Of a stretch of 64,000 nucleotides of DNA, positions 1-9,440 are shown in pieces. The notes under the pieces were generated by a model. It saw nothing but the letters and a program-made list of their open reading frames with translations. It searched no databases and had not been told where the DNA came from. The stretch's first letter is position 1; each line of letters begins with the position of its first letter. Source of the DNA: JAGXFP01 sp046484585 (GTDB lineage: Bacteria > Desulfobacterota > Desulfobulbia > Desulfobulbales > JAGXFP01); NCBI GenBank assembly GCA_046484585.1, contig JAWOIQ010000093.1:1-64000 (forward strand), written 5' to 3'. The translations under genes and the position numbers were made by a program.

Positions 1-711
1 ACGGATCTTGATCCCGAACAGGTCCATCGTTATGCCGCCCTCTTCGAGGTGATAATCGAGGAGGCCCGGCATCGCACCGACCAGGCCGAAACCGCCTGCG
101 AGATTCTCAGCACCCAGCCCTTTCCGATCAGGCAGGTCATGAAACTTTACGGCCTGGGCCGTTTCCGGGTTACCCAAAAAGCCGATCTTGATAATCCGGG
201 CGACGTCTACCGCTCCGAGAACGCGGCGCCTCGGGACTGGCTGATGCTCGGCAATCACGATACCCCCTCGATCTGGCAGCTTGCCGGGAAGTGGCTTGCA
301 AGCGGCGCTGCCCAAAAACAGGCGGATTACCTGGCTGAGCGCCTCGCTATCCCGGCAGAAGAGCGCCCAGCCTGGATCAGAGGTCTGCTCACCGATCACG
401 GCGCCCTGGCCCAGGCCAAATTTGCCGATTTATTCGTCGGTCCGGGCCGCAATATCATGGTCTTTTTTACCGATCTGCTCGGCATCGAAGAAGCATACAA
501 CCGGCCGGGCACCGTCAATGCGGAGAACTGGTCGCTGCGCATCGATCCCGATTATCGGCGAATTTACACAGCAAGATTGGGAAAGGATCGAGCCCTCAAT
601 ATCCCGAAGGCCCTGGCCACGGCGCTCAGGGCTAGGGGGGCGGCCTGTCGCGATCAGCACCGGTATCTGATCGCCGCACTGGAAAATCATTCTCCATCCC
701 GAGAAAGCTAG
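1..711 (+). CDS. malQ: 4-alpha-glucanotransferase (GH77), C-terminal part
   Basis: The reading frame is open from base 1, so this is the 3' end of a gene that begins outside the window. GH77 amylomaltases transfer alpha-1,4-glucan segments in cytosolic glycogen or maltodextrin metabolism. The visible 236 residues carry family C-terminal signatures: LGNHDTPSIW near the middle, and TDLLGIEEAYNRPGT followed by ENWSLRI near the end, which is the maltodextrin-binding loop and acceptor region of MalQ/DPE1 proteins. A GTG at 49 is in frame but is not a plausible start because homology continues upstream of it. The next gene lies about 260 bp downstream with no obvious link. The family call is firm; the catalytic N-terminal half cannot be checked here. 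Confidence 0.85.
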   Translation, partial: TDLDPEQVHRYAALFEVIIEEARHRTDQAETACEILSTQPFPIRQVMKLYGLGRFRVTQKADLDNPGDVYRSENAAPRDWLMLGNHDTPSIWQLAGKWLASGAAQKQADYLAERLAIPAEERPAWIRGLLTDHGALAQAKFADLFVGPGRNIMVFFTDLLGIEEAYNRPGTVNAENWSLRIDPDYRRIYTARLGKDRALNIPKALATALRARGAACRDQHRYLIAALENHSPSRES

Positions 712-972
712 AACAGTAGCCCATTCATCCCGGTCTGGTGATCAGACCACCGATTACCAGGCAGTCCAAATCCGGATTTTTCTCCTTCCCGCCCCAAACC
801 TCGCACAATTCCAAAGAAATTGGCAAACGGATAAATTTCTTTTACCGGCCACTTCTTCTTTTGCTATCATTAAAACGCGGGAGCGTTATCGAGAAAAAAG
901 GCCAGAGGTTCTGCCGGAGTAAAGGTCACCCTTTTCATAAAAGGTGAAGAGCGCCGGCTAAAGGTGGATATT

Positions 973-1578
973 ATGAGAGTGGCGATTACCGGAGGAAGTC
1001 ACGGCATCGGCAAGGCAACCGCCATCGCCTTTGGCAAGAATGGTGACGAGGTCTGCATAACCTACAGAAGCGATAAGAAATCCGCCCTTGAGGTAGCCGA
1101 AAAAATCGGGGCGAAAGTTGTCAGACTCGATGTGACCGACAATTCTTCCATTGAAGAGTTCAAGACGGTACTTGCGGAATGGAAAGCCGAGGTGATTGTA
1201 AACAATGCAGGAGTAGTCCGCTGGAAGGTTTTCAGTGAGCACAGCTTTGCCGATATTGAAGACATCCTGCGGACAAATACCGAAGGCGCCATAAAAATTG
1301 CCAAGGTAGGAGTTGACCTGGAAATCCCCAGAGTGATCAATATCGTCAGCGGTTCCGCTAAAAATCCTTCCGAAAAGCTTCCGGTTTATTGCGCGAGCAA
1401 GGCGGCTATGCGGATGTTCACCATGGCCGTGGGCAAACCGATGATCTGCGTAAATCCGGGAATGACCAAAACCAGAATGACCGATTATGAAGGCGACGAA
1501 CCAGAAGACGTCGCCGCGGTAATCCTGGAGGTGGCCCATGGCAGGAAGGGTCAGTTCGGCGGTGAGGTGGATATGTAA
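973..1578 (+). CDS. Short-chain dehydrogenase/reductase
   Basis: A classical SDR of 201 residues. It shows the NAD(P)-binding TGGSHGIG at the N terminus, the NNAG motif near residue 75, a VSGS stretch holding the catalytic serine, the YCASK active-site Tyr/Lys pair and PGMTKT after it. I place the start at ATG 973 because AAAGGTGG at 961-968 is a good ribosome-binding site for it; an in-frame GTG at 964 lies inside that site. The protein is shorter than the usual ~245 residues, mainly between the YxxxK motif and the PG motif. The substrate is unknown. It is monocistronic, with no functional clue from its neighbours. Confidence 0.8.
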   Translation: MRVAITGGSHGIGKATAIAFGKNGDEVCITYRSDKKSALEVAEKIGAKVVRLDVTDNSSIEEFKTVLAEWKAEVIVNNAGVVRWKVFSEHSFADIEDILRTNTEGAIKIAKVGVDLEIPRVINIVSGSAKNPSEKLPVYCASKAAMRMFTMAVGKPMICVNPGMTKTRMTDYEGDEPEDVAAVILEVAHGRKGQFGGEVDM

Positions 1579-1923
1579 ATCAGCAGGCAAATCAACACCT
1601 CGACCAGCTGATTGGAATAGAAAAATAAAAACGCTAAACTTGCAGCCGCATTGATCCGACCGGCGGCATTCCTCGGCCTTTTCTCCCTCAAGGTATCTTC
1701 TAGCTTCCTGAACTAAAGACACACTCCGACGTCATTAAGCCCTCTCGTTTTGTAGTCAACCGCAACGAATTTTTTCCGGTCCGCCGCTGATTCCCCTGAA
1801 AAGATTACGAAATTATTTACCCGATCCCTTGCAACTTAACGGCTCAGTATTTATAAATCTGGTTAGTTTTTTTTAACTAAACGGCAGATGACAAACTAAA
1901 ACCGGGATTATTTATACGATAAT
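1579..1923. other. Intergenic region upstream of the MoxR/Bat operon
   Basis: No coding signal is visible. The stretch is increasingly AT-rich towards the moxR start. It contains a palindrome, TTAGTT-TTTTTT-AACTAA, at about 1863-1880, which could be a weak terminator of the preceding SDR gene or part of the promoter region. Confidence 0.4.
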
Positions 1924-2883
1924 ATGGAAAATCAGAGCGTATTTAAAGAATTGCAGGGCTGGCTGGAAGGGCAGATCATCGGCCAGCACAAACTGGTGGA
2001 GCGCCTGCTTATCGCGATGCTCGCCGATGGACATCTTCTGGTGGAGGGGGCGCCGGGCCTGGCCAAGACCAAGGCGATAAAATGCCTCTCCGAGGGCATC
2101 CAGGGCGATTTCCACCGGATCCAGTTCACTCCCGACCTGCTGCCGGGCGATGTCACCGGCACCGAGATTTACCATCCCGAGGACGGCAGTTTCAGGTTTC
2201 AACACGGTCCGGTCTTTCATAACCTTCTCCTGGCCGATGAGATCAACCGGGCTCCGGCCAAGGTCCAATCCGCCCTCCTTGAGGCGATGGCGGAGCGGCA
2301 GGTCAGTATCGGCCGCCAGTCATACAAGCTGCCGGAGATGTTCCTGGTCATGGCGACCCAGAACCCCATTGAGCAGGAGGGCACTTATCCCTTGCCCGAA
2401 GCGCAGCTTGACCGATTCCTGATGCACGTCTCGGTCGGCTATCCTAATCTGGAAGCCGAGCGGGAGATCCTGGCCCTGGCCCGGCGGGAGGCGAAAAACG
2501 AGGCGGCGCCGCCCTCGAAGGTAATCAGTCTGGAAACGATAATGGCCGCGCGCCGGGAGGTTATGCAGATCCATATGTCTCCCGGGGTTGACGAGTATAT
2601 CGTCCAGCTGGTCATGGCCTCAAGGTCGCCGAGGCAATACTCCCGGGAAATGGCGGACTGGATCGAGTACGGCGGCAGCCCCCGGGCCACCATCGCCCTG
2701 GACCGTTGCGCCCGGTCGCTGGCCTGGCTCCAGGGGCGTGACTTCGTCAGTCCCGACGACGTCCAGGATGTGGTCCACGACGTCCTGCGCCACCGGTTGA
2801 TCTTAAGTTTCGAGGCAGAAGCCAACGGCATTACCAAAGATCAGGTTATCGATTCCCTGCTGCGGCATGTTCCCGTTGTCTGA
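1924..2883 (+). CDS. moxR: MoxR-family AAA+ ATPase
   Basis: A 319-residue MoxR ATPase, a chaperone-like AAA+ protein that works with von Willebrand factor A (vWA) proteins. Walker A is GAPGLAKTK near residue 40, Walker B is LLLADEINRAP near 100, and the MoxR signature ATQNPIEQEGTYPLPEAQLD follows. The C-terminal lid domain has the expected length. It is the first gene of a tightly packed operon with the DUF58, DUF4381 and Bat genes (spacing 3 bp, then overlaps). I see no strong ribosome-binding site before ATG 1924. In other bacteria such operons affect envelope integrity or stress tolerance; the role here is inferred from gene order. Confidence 0.93.
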   Translation: MENQSVFKELQGWLEGQIIGQHKLVERLLIAMLADGHLLVEGAPGLAKTKAIKCLSEGIQGDFHRIQFTPDLLPGDVTGTEIYHPEDGSFRFQHGPVFHNLLLADEINRAPAKVQSALLEAMAERQVSIGRQSYKLPEMFLVMATQNPIEQEGTYPLPEAQLDRFLMHVSVGYPNLEAEREILALARREAKNEAAPPSKVISLETIMAARREVMQIHMSPGVDEYIVQLVMASRSPRQYSREMADWIEYGGSPRATIALDRCARSLAWLQGRDFVSPDDVQDVVHDVLRHRLILSFEAEANGITKDQVIDSLLRHVPVV

Positions 2884-2886
2884 CCG

Positions 2887-3819
2887 ATGAAACCTCTGGT
2901 AAACGGCGCACCTCAAGGCGCTTATTGCGAACTAAACGAATTGATCAGGCTGAGATTTCCGGCCCGCGAACTGAAGCTCGGCAAGCAGCGTAAGGTCTTC
3001 AGCCAGATGGTCGGCCCCCACCAGGCCCGGTTCAGGGGGCGGGGGATCGAATTCGAGGAGGTGCGGATCTACCAGCCCGGCGACGATATTCGCAATATCG
3101 ACTGGAGGGTGACGGCCCGGTCCGGCAAGCCGCATACCAAAATGTTCCGCGAGGAGCGGGAGCGGCCGGTGCTGCTGCTGATCGACCAGAGCCTGTCGAT
3201 GTTCTTCGGCAGCAGGAACTGTTTCAAATCGGTGCTGGCGGCCCATGCCGGGGCGCTTCTGGCCTGGGCCGCCCTGCAGAACACCGACCGGGTCGGCGGT
3301 CTGGTCTTCAACGGCCTGGAGCACAGCGAAGTCCGCTCGAAACGCAGCTCCGGCACGGTCTTGCACCTCCTCAAGCAGATCAATGACTTCAACCATCGGC
3401 TGAACCGGGATTTCGCCCCGGTCGATTCGGCCGTCAACCAGGCCTTGGAGGAGTTGCGGCGCATAACCCGGCCCGGCGCCAATATCTTTATTCTCAGCGA
3501 TTTCCGGGGATTGAGCGAGAAGGGCATCAAACATCTTTATCTTCTCGGCAAACATAACGATATCACGGCAGTGAGGGTTTTCGATCCGCTTGAACAGCAT
3601 CTTCCCCCGGAAGGTCATTACGCCATCACCGACGGGGAAAACCGTTTGTCGCTCTACAGCGGCGATCCGGAGCTGCGCCATCGCTACCGGGAAAGGTTCC
3701 GGCAGGAAAGCGACAGCCTGCTGAATATGCTCGGACCGATGGGCATTCCCCTCTTGACCATTTCGACGGCCGATTCACCGCTCCGGTATTTCAGGGAACT
3801 GCTGGGGGGCAGAAAATGA
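2887..3819 (+). CDS. DUF58 domain protein (vWA-like)
   Basis: A 310-residue DUF58 protein, the usual second gene of MoxR/Bat operons. The diagnostic segment around residues 45-80 reads FEEVRIYQPGDDIRNIDWR, followed by T.RSG.P..K.F.EER. The vWA-like fold follows with LLLIDQSLSMFFGS, a degenerate MIDAS (metal-ion-dependent adhesion site). There is no signal peptide or membrane segment, so it is probably cytoplasmic and a partner of the MoxR ATPase. It starts 3 bp after moxR and overlaps the next gene by 4 bp (ATGA), so it is translationally coupled. Confidence 0.9.
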   Translation: MKPLVNGAPQGAYCELNELIRLRFPARELKLGKQRKVFSQMVGPHQARFRGRGIEFEEVRIYQPGDDIRNIDWRVTARSGKPHTKMFREERERPVLLLIDQSLSMFFGSRNCFKSVLAAHAGALLAWAALQNTDRVGGLVFNGLEHSEVRSKRSSGTVLHLLKQINDFNHRLNRDFAPVDSAVNQALEELRRITRPGANIFILSDFRGLSEKGIKHLYLLGKHNDITAVRVFDPLEQHLPPEGHYAITDGENRLSLYSGDPELRHRYRERFRQESDSLLNMLGPMGIPLLTISTADSPLRYFRELLGGRK

Positions 3820-4289
3820 ACGGCGATCCTCTGGCCCAATTGCGCGATATCCATCTGCCGGAACCGGTAGGCTGGTGGCCCCCGGCCCCCGGCTGGTGGC
3901 TTTTGGGGATTATGGTCCTGGTTCTGGCTGCGGTCGCAGCCCGTTATCTGGTTCGATATATTAGTCGGGGCCGCTTTCGGCGCGAGGCCCGGCGTGAATT
4001 GAGCAATCTTGCCGGGAACCTGGCCGGCATGGATGACCGCCAGCTTGTCGAACAGTTGAACACCCTGCTGCGCCGGGTCGCCATCAGGGCCTACGGCAGG
4101 GAGACGGTTTCTCCCCTGGTTGGCGGGAGATGGCTGGAATTCCTCAACCGCAAGGGCGATACCGACCGATTTACGGCCGGGCCGGGCCGGGTGCTTGGCG
4201 ATGGACATTACCGGCCCGAAATCAAGGCCGATGCGGAGCGACTGGTCCCCCTGGTCGAAAAATGGCTGAGGAGACACCACCCATGCTGA
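3816..4289 (+). CDS. DUF4381 domain membrane protein
   Basis: A 157-residue protein with one transmembrane segment near residues 29-50 (LLGIMVLVLAAVAARYLV), preceded by the LRDIHLPEPVGWWPPAPGWW stretch typical of DUF4381 proteins in Bat operons. The cytoplasmic part is helical and basic. Its start overlaps the DUF58 stop (ATGA), and its end overlaps the start of batA by 7 bp. Family and context are clear; the biochemical role is unknown. Confidence 0.85.
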   Translation: MNGDPLAQLRDIHLPEPVGWWPPAPGWWLLGIMVLVLAAVAARYLVRYISRGRFRREARRELSNLAGNLAGMDDRQLVEQLNTLLRRVAIRAYGRETVSPLVGGRWLEFLNRKGDTDRFTAGPGRVLGDGHYRPEIKADAERLVPLVEKWLRRHHPC

Positions 4290-5293
4290 ACTTTATCTGG
4301 CCATGGGCCTTCTGGCTATTGCCATTGCCGATACTTGCCTACCTGCTCCTGCCGAAAAGCGGCAGGCGTGAAGCGGCCCTGTTCGTGCCTTTTTACCGGG
4401 ACGTGCTCTCCTTTCAGCGACAGAGCGGCCGTCCGGGCGGCGGAAGGAAGATCGGCAGAGGGCTTCTGCTTTTATTGATCTGGAGCCTGTTAATAACGGC
4501 GACCGCGCGGCCCCAGTGGCTAGGTGAACCGGTACCGCTGCCGACCATGGGTCGGGACCTGATGCTGGCCGTCGATATCTCAGGCAGCATGACCCAAGAG
4601 GATATGATCCTGAACGGCCGGCAGGTGCCCCGCCTCGCCCTGGTCAAGAAGGTGGTCAACGATTTTATTCAACGGCGGGTGGGCGACCGGGTCGGTCTGC
4701 TGCTGTTCGGCACCGAGGCCTATATCCAGGCGCCGCTGACCTTCGACCGAAAGACGGTAGGGATCCTGCTCGACGAGGCCCTGATCGGTTTTGCCGGCAA
4801 AAAGACCTCGATCGGCAATGCCATCGGTCTGGCGGTGAAACGACTCAAGGAAAGGCCTGTCGACAATCGGATTCTGATCCTCCTGACCGACGGCAGCAAT
4901 ACCGCCGGTTCCGTCGATCCGCTGACCGCCGCCGAATTGGCGGCCGAGACCGGGGTGCGCATCCATACCATCGGGGTCGGAGCGGAAGAAATGGTGGTTC
5001 GCGGTTTTTTCGGCAGTCAGAGGGTCAATCCTTCCGCCGATCTGGACGAAGAGACTTTACAGAAAATAGCTGATAAAACCGGGGGCAGATATTTCCGGGC
5101 CCGTAATCCCGAGGATCTGGAAAAGATCTACCAGATCATCGACCAGCTGGAACCGATCGAACAGGAAAGCGAGATTTTCCGGCCGGTTAAATCCCTTTTT
5201 TATCTGCCCCTGGCCGCGGCCCTGATTTTGAGTTTCCTGTGGGGAACCGCGATGTTTTTGCAATTTATCCTGAAAAGTGAGGGGAGGGAGTAG
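4283..5293 (+). CDS. batA: BatA, membrane-anchored vWA protein
   Basis: A 336-residue BatA-type protein. Two N-terminal hydrophobic segments (the FIWPWAFWLLPLPILAYLLL region and a second near residues 65-80) precede a vWA domain with an intact MIDAS: LAVDISGSM near residue 97, a Thr in the second site and LLTDGSNTAG near 205. A C-terminal transmembrane helix follows (FYLPLAAALILSFLWG). I use ATG 4283 because homology and the hydrophobic N terminus begin there; the frame is open further upstream inside the DUF4381 gene. The gene abuts batB (TAG directly followed by ATG). Confidence 0.92.
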   Translation: MLNFIWPWAFWLLPLPILAYLLLPKSGRREAALFVPFYRDVLSFQRQSGRPGGGRKIGRGLLLLLIWSLLITATARPQWLGEPVPLPTMGRDLMLAVDISGSMTQEDMILNGRQVPRLALVKKVVNDFIQRRVGDRVGLLLFGTEAYIQAPLTFDRKTVGILLDEALIGFAGKKTSIGNAIGLAVKRLKERPVDNRILILLTDGSNTAGSVDPLTAAELAAETGVRIHTIGVGAEEMVVRGFFGSQRVNPSADLDEETLQKIADKTGGRYFRARNPEDLEKIYQIIDQLEPIEQESEIFRPVKSLFYLPLAAALILSFLWGTAMFLQFILKSEGRE

Positions 5294-7216
5294 ATGGCTT
5301 TTATTCCGGCTGACTTCCATTTCCTGCGCCCCCTATGGCTGCTCGCCTTTATTCCGGCGGTTATGCTCTATTGGTGGCTGCGCCGCCGGCAGGCGAACGG
5401 CAGCGGTTGGATCAGGGCCGTCGACCGCTCTTTATTGCCTTATCTGCTCGACGGCAAGGCCGGCAAACAACAGGGCTGGGCCTTGGCTTTCCTCCTGGTC
5501 GGCTGGCTGCTGGCGACCCTGGCCCTGGCAGGACCGGCCTGGGAGAAGCTGCCCCAACCGGTCCGCAAAAAAACCGAGGCCCTGGTGATCATCCAGGACC
5601 TCTCCCTTTCGATGTTCGCCACCGATCTCAGTCCGGACCGGCTGACCCGGGCCAGACACAAATTGCTCGATCTCCTGGCTGAACGCCGGGAGGGGACCAC
5701 TGCCTTGATCGTATATTCCGGCGATGCCCACGTTGTTGTCCCCCTGACCGACGATACACGAACAATCTCCGGGATGGTTCCGGACCTGTCGCCGGCGATC
5801 ATGCCGGTTTACGGCAGCAACCTCCCCGAGGCGGTATCACTGGCCCTGCAACTTTTAGAGGATGGAGCCGCCGGTCGGGGCAAGCTACTGCTGATCACCG
5901 ATGAAGTTGAAAGTGATACATTGGGCAGGGTCAAAGATCTCCTGGCAGGCAGGGACTTAGTGTTGTCCGTTCTCGGAGTCGGTACCGGAGATGGCGGACC
6001 GATCCCGAAAGGCGACGGCGGTTTTTTAACCGACGAGCATGGAGAAATAATTATCCCCAGGCTGAACCGTGAAAATCTGATGAGTCTTGCCGCGATGAAC
6101 GGCGGTCGATATAGCGATATCCGTCTGGATGACACCGATATCGATTATCTGTTGGCGGCGCAGCCTCTGGAAGTTCGGGACGACCAATACCGGCAGGTCG
6201 ATCGGGAGTTCGATCAATGGCGGGAGCAGGGCTATTGGCTGGTCCTGGCCACCCTGCCTTTGGCATTGCTCGCCTTCCGGCGGGGCTGGCTGCTGGGTTT
6301 GATCATCCTTCTCCTCTTGCCGGCCGCCGAATCCCGGGCCATGGGCTGGCAGGACCTGTGGCTTAGCAAAGATCAGCAGGGCATGCGGGCCCTTGAAAAG
6401 AACGATCCCCAGGAAGCGGCCAGGCTCTTTGAAGAACCGCTTTGGCAGGGTGTTGCGAGCTATCGGGCCGGTAATTACCAAGAGGCCGCCGGAAGTTTCG
6501 AGGAACCGGACAGCGCCGAGAATAATTACAATCGGGGCAACGCCCTGGCCAGGCAGGGCCGCCTGCAGGAAGCCGTCGAAGCCTACGATAAGGCATTGCA
6601 GCAAAACCCCAAACTTGAAGACGCCCGCCATAACAGGGATTTGCTCGAAAAACTGATGGAGCAGCAAAAACAGCAGGGCGGGCAGGGAAAGGATCAGGAC
6701 TCTTCCAAAAACCAACCGGGAGATAAAGGCGATCAGGACCGGCAGGACGCCGGCCAGAAAGACCAACAGGATCAGGGCCGGGACGGGCAAGGTCAAAACC
6801 GGCAGCAATCCCGGGACCAGACCGGTGATAAACAGGAAGGCAAGGATTCCTTGAACAAAGAGCAGCCGGAGCAACAAGGGCGGCAACAGGAACAACAGCA
6901 GGCCAACCGGCAGGAGGATAAACAAAAAGAAGACGCTTCCTCCGCGGACAAGCAGGCGGACCGCAAGGATAATCCTGAAGAGCAGGAGAAAAAGGCGGGC
7001 GGGAAGGCGGTTGGCAAGGCGGGTGAAGAGGAAAAGGCCGACAACCCGGAGAGCCTTACGGCCGAGGACCGGCAGAACGCTGAAAAACAGCAGGCCCTTG
7101 AGCAGTGGCTGCGGCGAATCCCGGATAATCCCGGCGGGCTCTTAAAACGCAAGTTCGAGTATCAGTCTCAGCAGAACCGTAACCGTAATCCCTCAAACAA
7201 TCGGAAAATATGGTAG
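5294..7216 (+). CDS. batB: BatB-BatC fusion: membrane vWA protein with TPR and charged tail
   Basis: A 640-residue protein. It has N-terminal membrane helices, a vWA domain with MIDAS QDLSLSM near residue 103 and LLLITDE near 200, then two hydrophobic helices at about 315-350. After these come TPR-like repeats (the NNYNRGNALARQGRLQEAVE region, about residues 410-450) and about 150 residues of very Gln/Lys/Asp/Glu-rich low complexity. This is the BatB plus BatC (TPR) arrangement in one chain. The ribosome-binding site GGGGAGGGAG lies at 5281-5290, and the start codon directly follows the batA stop. The charged tail ends in a short ordered patch (LEQWLRRIPDNPGGLLKRKF) that is conserved in such proteins. 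Confidence 0.9.
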   Translation: MAFIPADFHFLRPLWLLAFIPAVMLYWWLRRRQANGSGWIRAVDRSLLPYLLDGKAGKQQGWALAFLLVGWLLATLALAGPAWEKLPQPVRKKTEALVIIQDLSLSMFATDLSPDRLTRARHKLLDLLAERREGTTALIVYSGDAHVVVPLTDDTRTISGMVPDLSPAIMPVYGSNLPEAVSLALQLLEDGAAGRGKLLLITDEVESDTLGRVKDLLAGRDLVLSVLGVGTGDGGPIPKGDGGFLTDEHGEIIIPRLNRENLMSLAAMNGGRYSDIRLDDTDIDYLLAAQPLEVRDDQYRQVDREFDQWREQGYWLVLATLPLALLAFRRGWLLGLIILLLLPAAESRAMGWQDLWLSKDQQGMRALEKNDPQEAARLFEEPLWQGVASYRAGNYQEAAGSFEEPDSAENNYNRGNALARQGRLQEAVEAYDKALQQNPKLEDARHNRDLLEKLMEQQKQQGGQGKDQDSSKNQPGDKGDQDRQDAGQKDQQDQGRDGQGQNRQQSRDQTGDKQEGKDSLNKEQPEQQGRQQEQQQANRQEDKQKEDASSADKQADRKDNPEEQEKKAGGKAVGKAGEEEKADNPESLTAEDRQNAEKQQALEQWLRRIPDNPGGLLKRKFEYQSQQNRNRNPSNNRKIW

Positions 7217-7223
7217 GCGACGG

Positions 7224-8948
7224 ATGAGAAGAATTTATCTGACTTTATTGATGTGTCTTGCAGCCATGGTTTTCACGGATACCGCCCCGGCCGCAATTTC
7301 GGTGACCATCGACCGGAACCAGATCGCTCTTGACGAGACCTTGAACCTGTCCCTCGTCAAAGATGACGGCGCCTCATTCTCGTCACCGGATCTGACCCCG
7401 CTGGAAAAGGATTTCCGGATTATCGGCCACAGCCGGAGCAGCAATACCCGGATCATCAACGGCTCGGTATCGTCTTCAATCACCCTTGATCTGAGTCTCG
7501 CCCCCAAGCGGTCGGGAATCCTTGAAATACCGCCGTTATCGATCGGCAATGAGATGACCGAGGCTTTGCAGGTCAAGGTGGTTACCCAGGCCCAGCCGAA
7601 GACCAGGGCTGACAATGCGCCGCTGTTTATCGAAACCGAACTCGACAAAGATACGGTGCCGGTCCAGGCCCAGGTGATTTTAACCCTGCGGATCTACTGG
7701 GCGGTTGAAGCGAACATAAACGAGCCCGCCGATCCGCAGCTTAATGACGCTTTACTGCAACGGCTCGATGACGCCACCTATAACAAGACGGTTAACGGAA
7801 GGAATTACAAGGTATTCGAGCGGGAATATGCGATCTTTCCCCAGAAGAGCGGGGAGCTTCTAATCCCACAGCTTATCGTCCAGGCAACCGTCCCGGACCG
7901 GCAAAGGCGTGGCAACCTGTACGACTTTTTCGGGGCCGGGGGCCGGGAAGTGAAGCTGCGCAGCGGGACGAAAAAGGTCACGGTCCTCGAAAAACCGCCG
8001 GAATATCCGGCCGGGGAGGTATGGCTGCCGACCGACAAACTGACGATTGCCGAGGAGTGGAGCGCCGAGCCGGATCAATTGCAGGTCGGTGAATCGGTAA
8101 CCGTAACCATTGCCCTGGCCGGCCATGGTCTGCTGGCTGCCCAGTTGCCGCCGATCGAACTGCCCGAGACCGCCGGCCTCAAACTTTATCAAGGCAAGGC
8201 CGAAGTGCAGGATCTCACCAAGTCAGACGGAGTCACCGGGATCAGGAAAGAGAGCATCGCTCTCATCCCGGTTGAAGCCGGTCGCAAGGAATTGCCGGAA
8301 ATCAGGATTCCCTGGTGGAATCTGCAAGAGGGCAGGGTGGATTACGTAGTTATCCCGGCCCGGCAATTGACGATCAAAGCCGCTGCAACCGGCAGCGGCC
8401 AGGCAGGCCAGGCCGCCCCGCCGACGCTGAATCAGCCGAAACCGGGTGGGGCCTTGCCTGCGCAGGATATTACCATGCAGGAGTCGCGCTTCAATCGACC
8501 GCTGCTCTTTATCGCCGCCTTCCTGGCCCTGGCCTGGCTGGTAACCTTATCCTTTTTAATCAAGAGCAGGCGGCGCATGGCAGGACTGGCCAATGGAGGT
8601 GTAACGGAGAGCGGTGAGCAGGATAATCTCAGGGAAAAAGAGGCATTCCGGAAATTACGTCTTGCCTGCCGGGCCAACGATCCGATCAGGGCGAGAAAGG
8701 CCCTGATCGACTGGGCAAGAGCCACGCCGAACGGGCACGGGGTGCGATCCGTTTCCGACCTGCGGAAAATCTATCCCGGTTCCGGTCTCGCCGTTATCAT
8801 CGAAGAATTGGACCGAATTCTCTATGGCCGGGAAGATCAACCGACCGAATGGCGCGGTAAAAAACTGCTTGAAGAGCTGGAGGCAATCAGAAAAACCGGA
8901 GCGGCAAAGCCCCGGCACAAATCGTCATTGCCGCAACTTTATAAGTGA
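7224..8948 (+). CDS. batD: BatD-like protein
   Basis: A 574-residue BatD protein with a clear signal peptide (MRRIYLTLLMCLAAMVF, cleavage after TAPAA). Beta-rich periplasmic domains begin with SVTIDRNQIALDETLNLSL, which is diagnostic of BatD. A single C-terminal transmembrane helix at about residues 425-448 (LLFIAAFLALAWLVTLSFLI) is followed by a cytoplasmic helical tail. It starts 7 bp after batB and is the last gene of the MoxR/Bat operon. The product is expected to act in the periplasm together with the vWA proteins. The family call is firm, the cellular role only inferred. Confidence 0.9.
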   Translation: MRRIYLTLLMCLAAMVFTDTAPAAISVTIDRNQIALDETLNLSLVKDDGASFSSPDLTPLEKDFRIIGHSRSSNTRIINGSVSSSITLDLSLAPKRSGILEIPPLSIGNEMTEALQVKVVTQAQPKTRADNAPLFIETELDKDTVPVQAQVILTLRIYWAVEANINEPADPQLNDALLQRLDDATYNKTVNGRNYKVFEREYAIFPQKSGELLIPQLIVQATVPDRQRRGNLYDFFGAGGREVKLRSGTKKVTVLEKPPEYPAGEVWLPTDKLTIAEEWSAEPDQLQVGESVTVTIALAGHGLLAAQLPPIELPETAGLKLYQGKAEVQDLTKSDGVTGIRKESIALIPVEAGRKELPEIRIPWWNLQEGRVDYVVIPARQLTIKAAATGSGQAGQAAPPTLNQPKPGGALPAQDITMQESRFNRPLLFIAAFLALAWLVTLSFLIKSRRRMAGLANGGVTESGEQDNLREKEAFRKLRLACRANDPIRARKALIDWARATPNGHGVRSVSDLRKIYPGSGLAVIIEELDRILYGREDQPTEWRGKKLLEELEAIRKTGAAKPRHKSSLPQLYK

Positions 8949-9440
8949 GATCGTCCAAGACCATTTTTTGTCGCTGTTGATTTTTTCGGCCAAAGCTCCG
9001 GACAGGTCAAATGTGCAGGACGATTATTTCGCCCGGCTGGTTTAGTGCCGGAAGCCCTCGCCCTAATTACACGTAATCCCCCGAAGCATAGTAAGTATTC
9101 CGAGCCACCGGACTCCTCCCAATATCTTTCCATCACTAATTAGATAAACCGCCAAGATAATCTTAGATATAGCTTGAAATTCGGTTTTGTTTTCAGTAAA
9201 TTGCAAAATCCCGAACAATGATGAATGACAATTCACCAACATTGATACGTGCTATGTTATTAATTAAAGGTATAAAATCGTCTCTTGGCCAAGGTTGTAA
9301 AAACGGTGCGCTTTCACTTTCAGCCATCGATTGTACAACCACACCCAATCCATTTACTGCCCGGCCGGGACATATGCCTCTTAAACAGTTAACCCATTTA
9401 CTTTTTATAAGAATTTATATGTTTTTTAAGGAGCTTAAAA
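8949..9440. other. Intergenic region upstream of folD
   Basis: No gene recognised in about 490 bp. The second half (9120-9440) is strongly AT-rich compared with the surrounding genes and probably carries the promoter for the folD/CODH-ACS operon. A clear Shine-Dalgarno, AAGGAG, sits at about 9428-9433, just before the folD start. No terminator hairpin with a T-run is evident after batD. Confidence 0.4.

Noticed and set aside
738..947. A 69-codon frame between malQ and the SDR gene
   Set aside because: No ribosome-binding site and no recognisable domain; likely chance.
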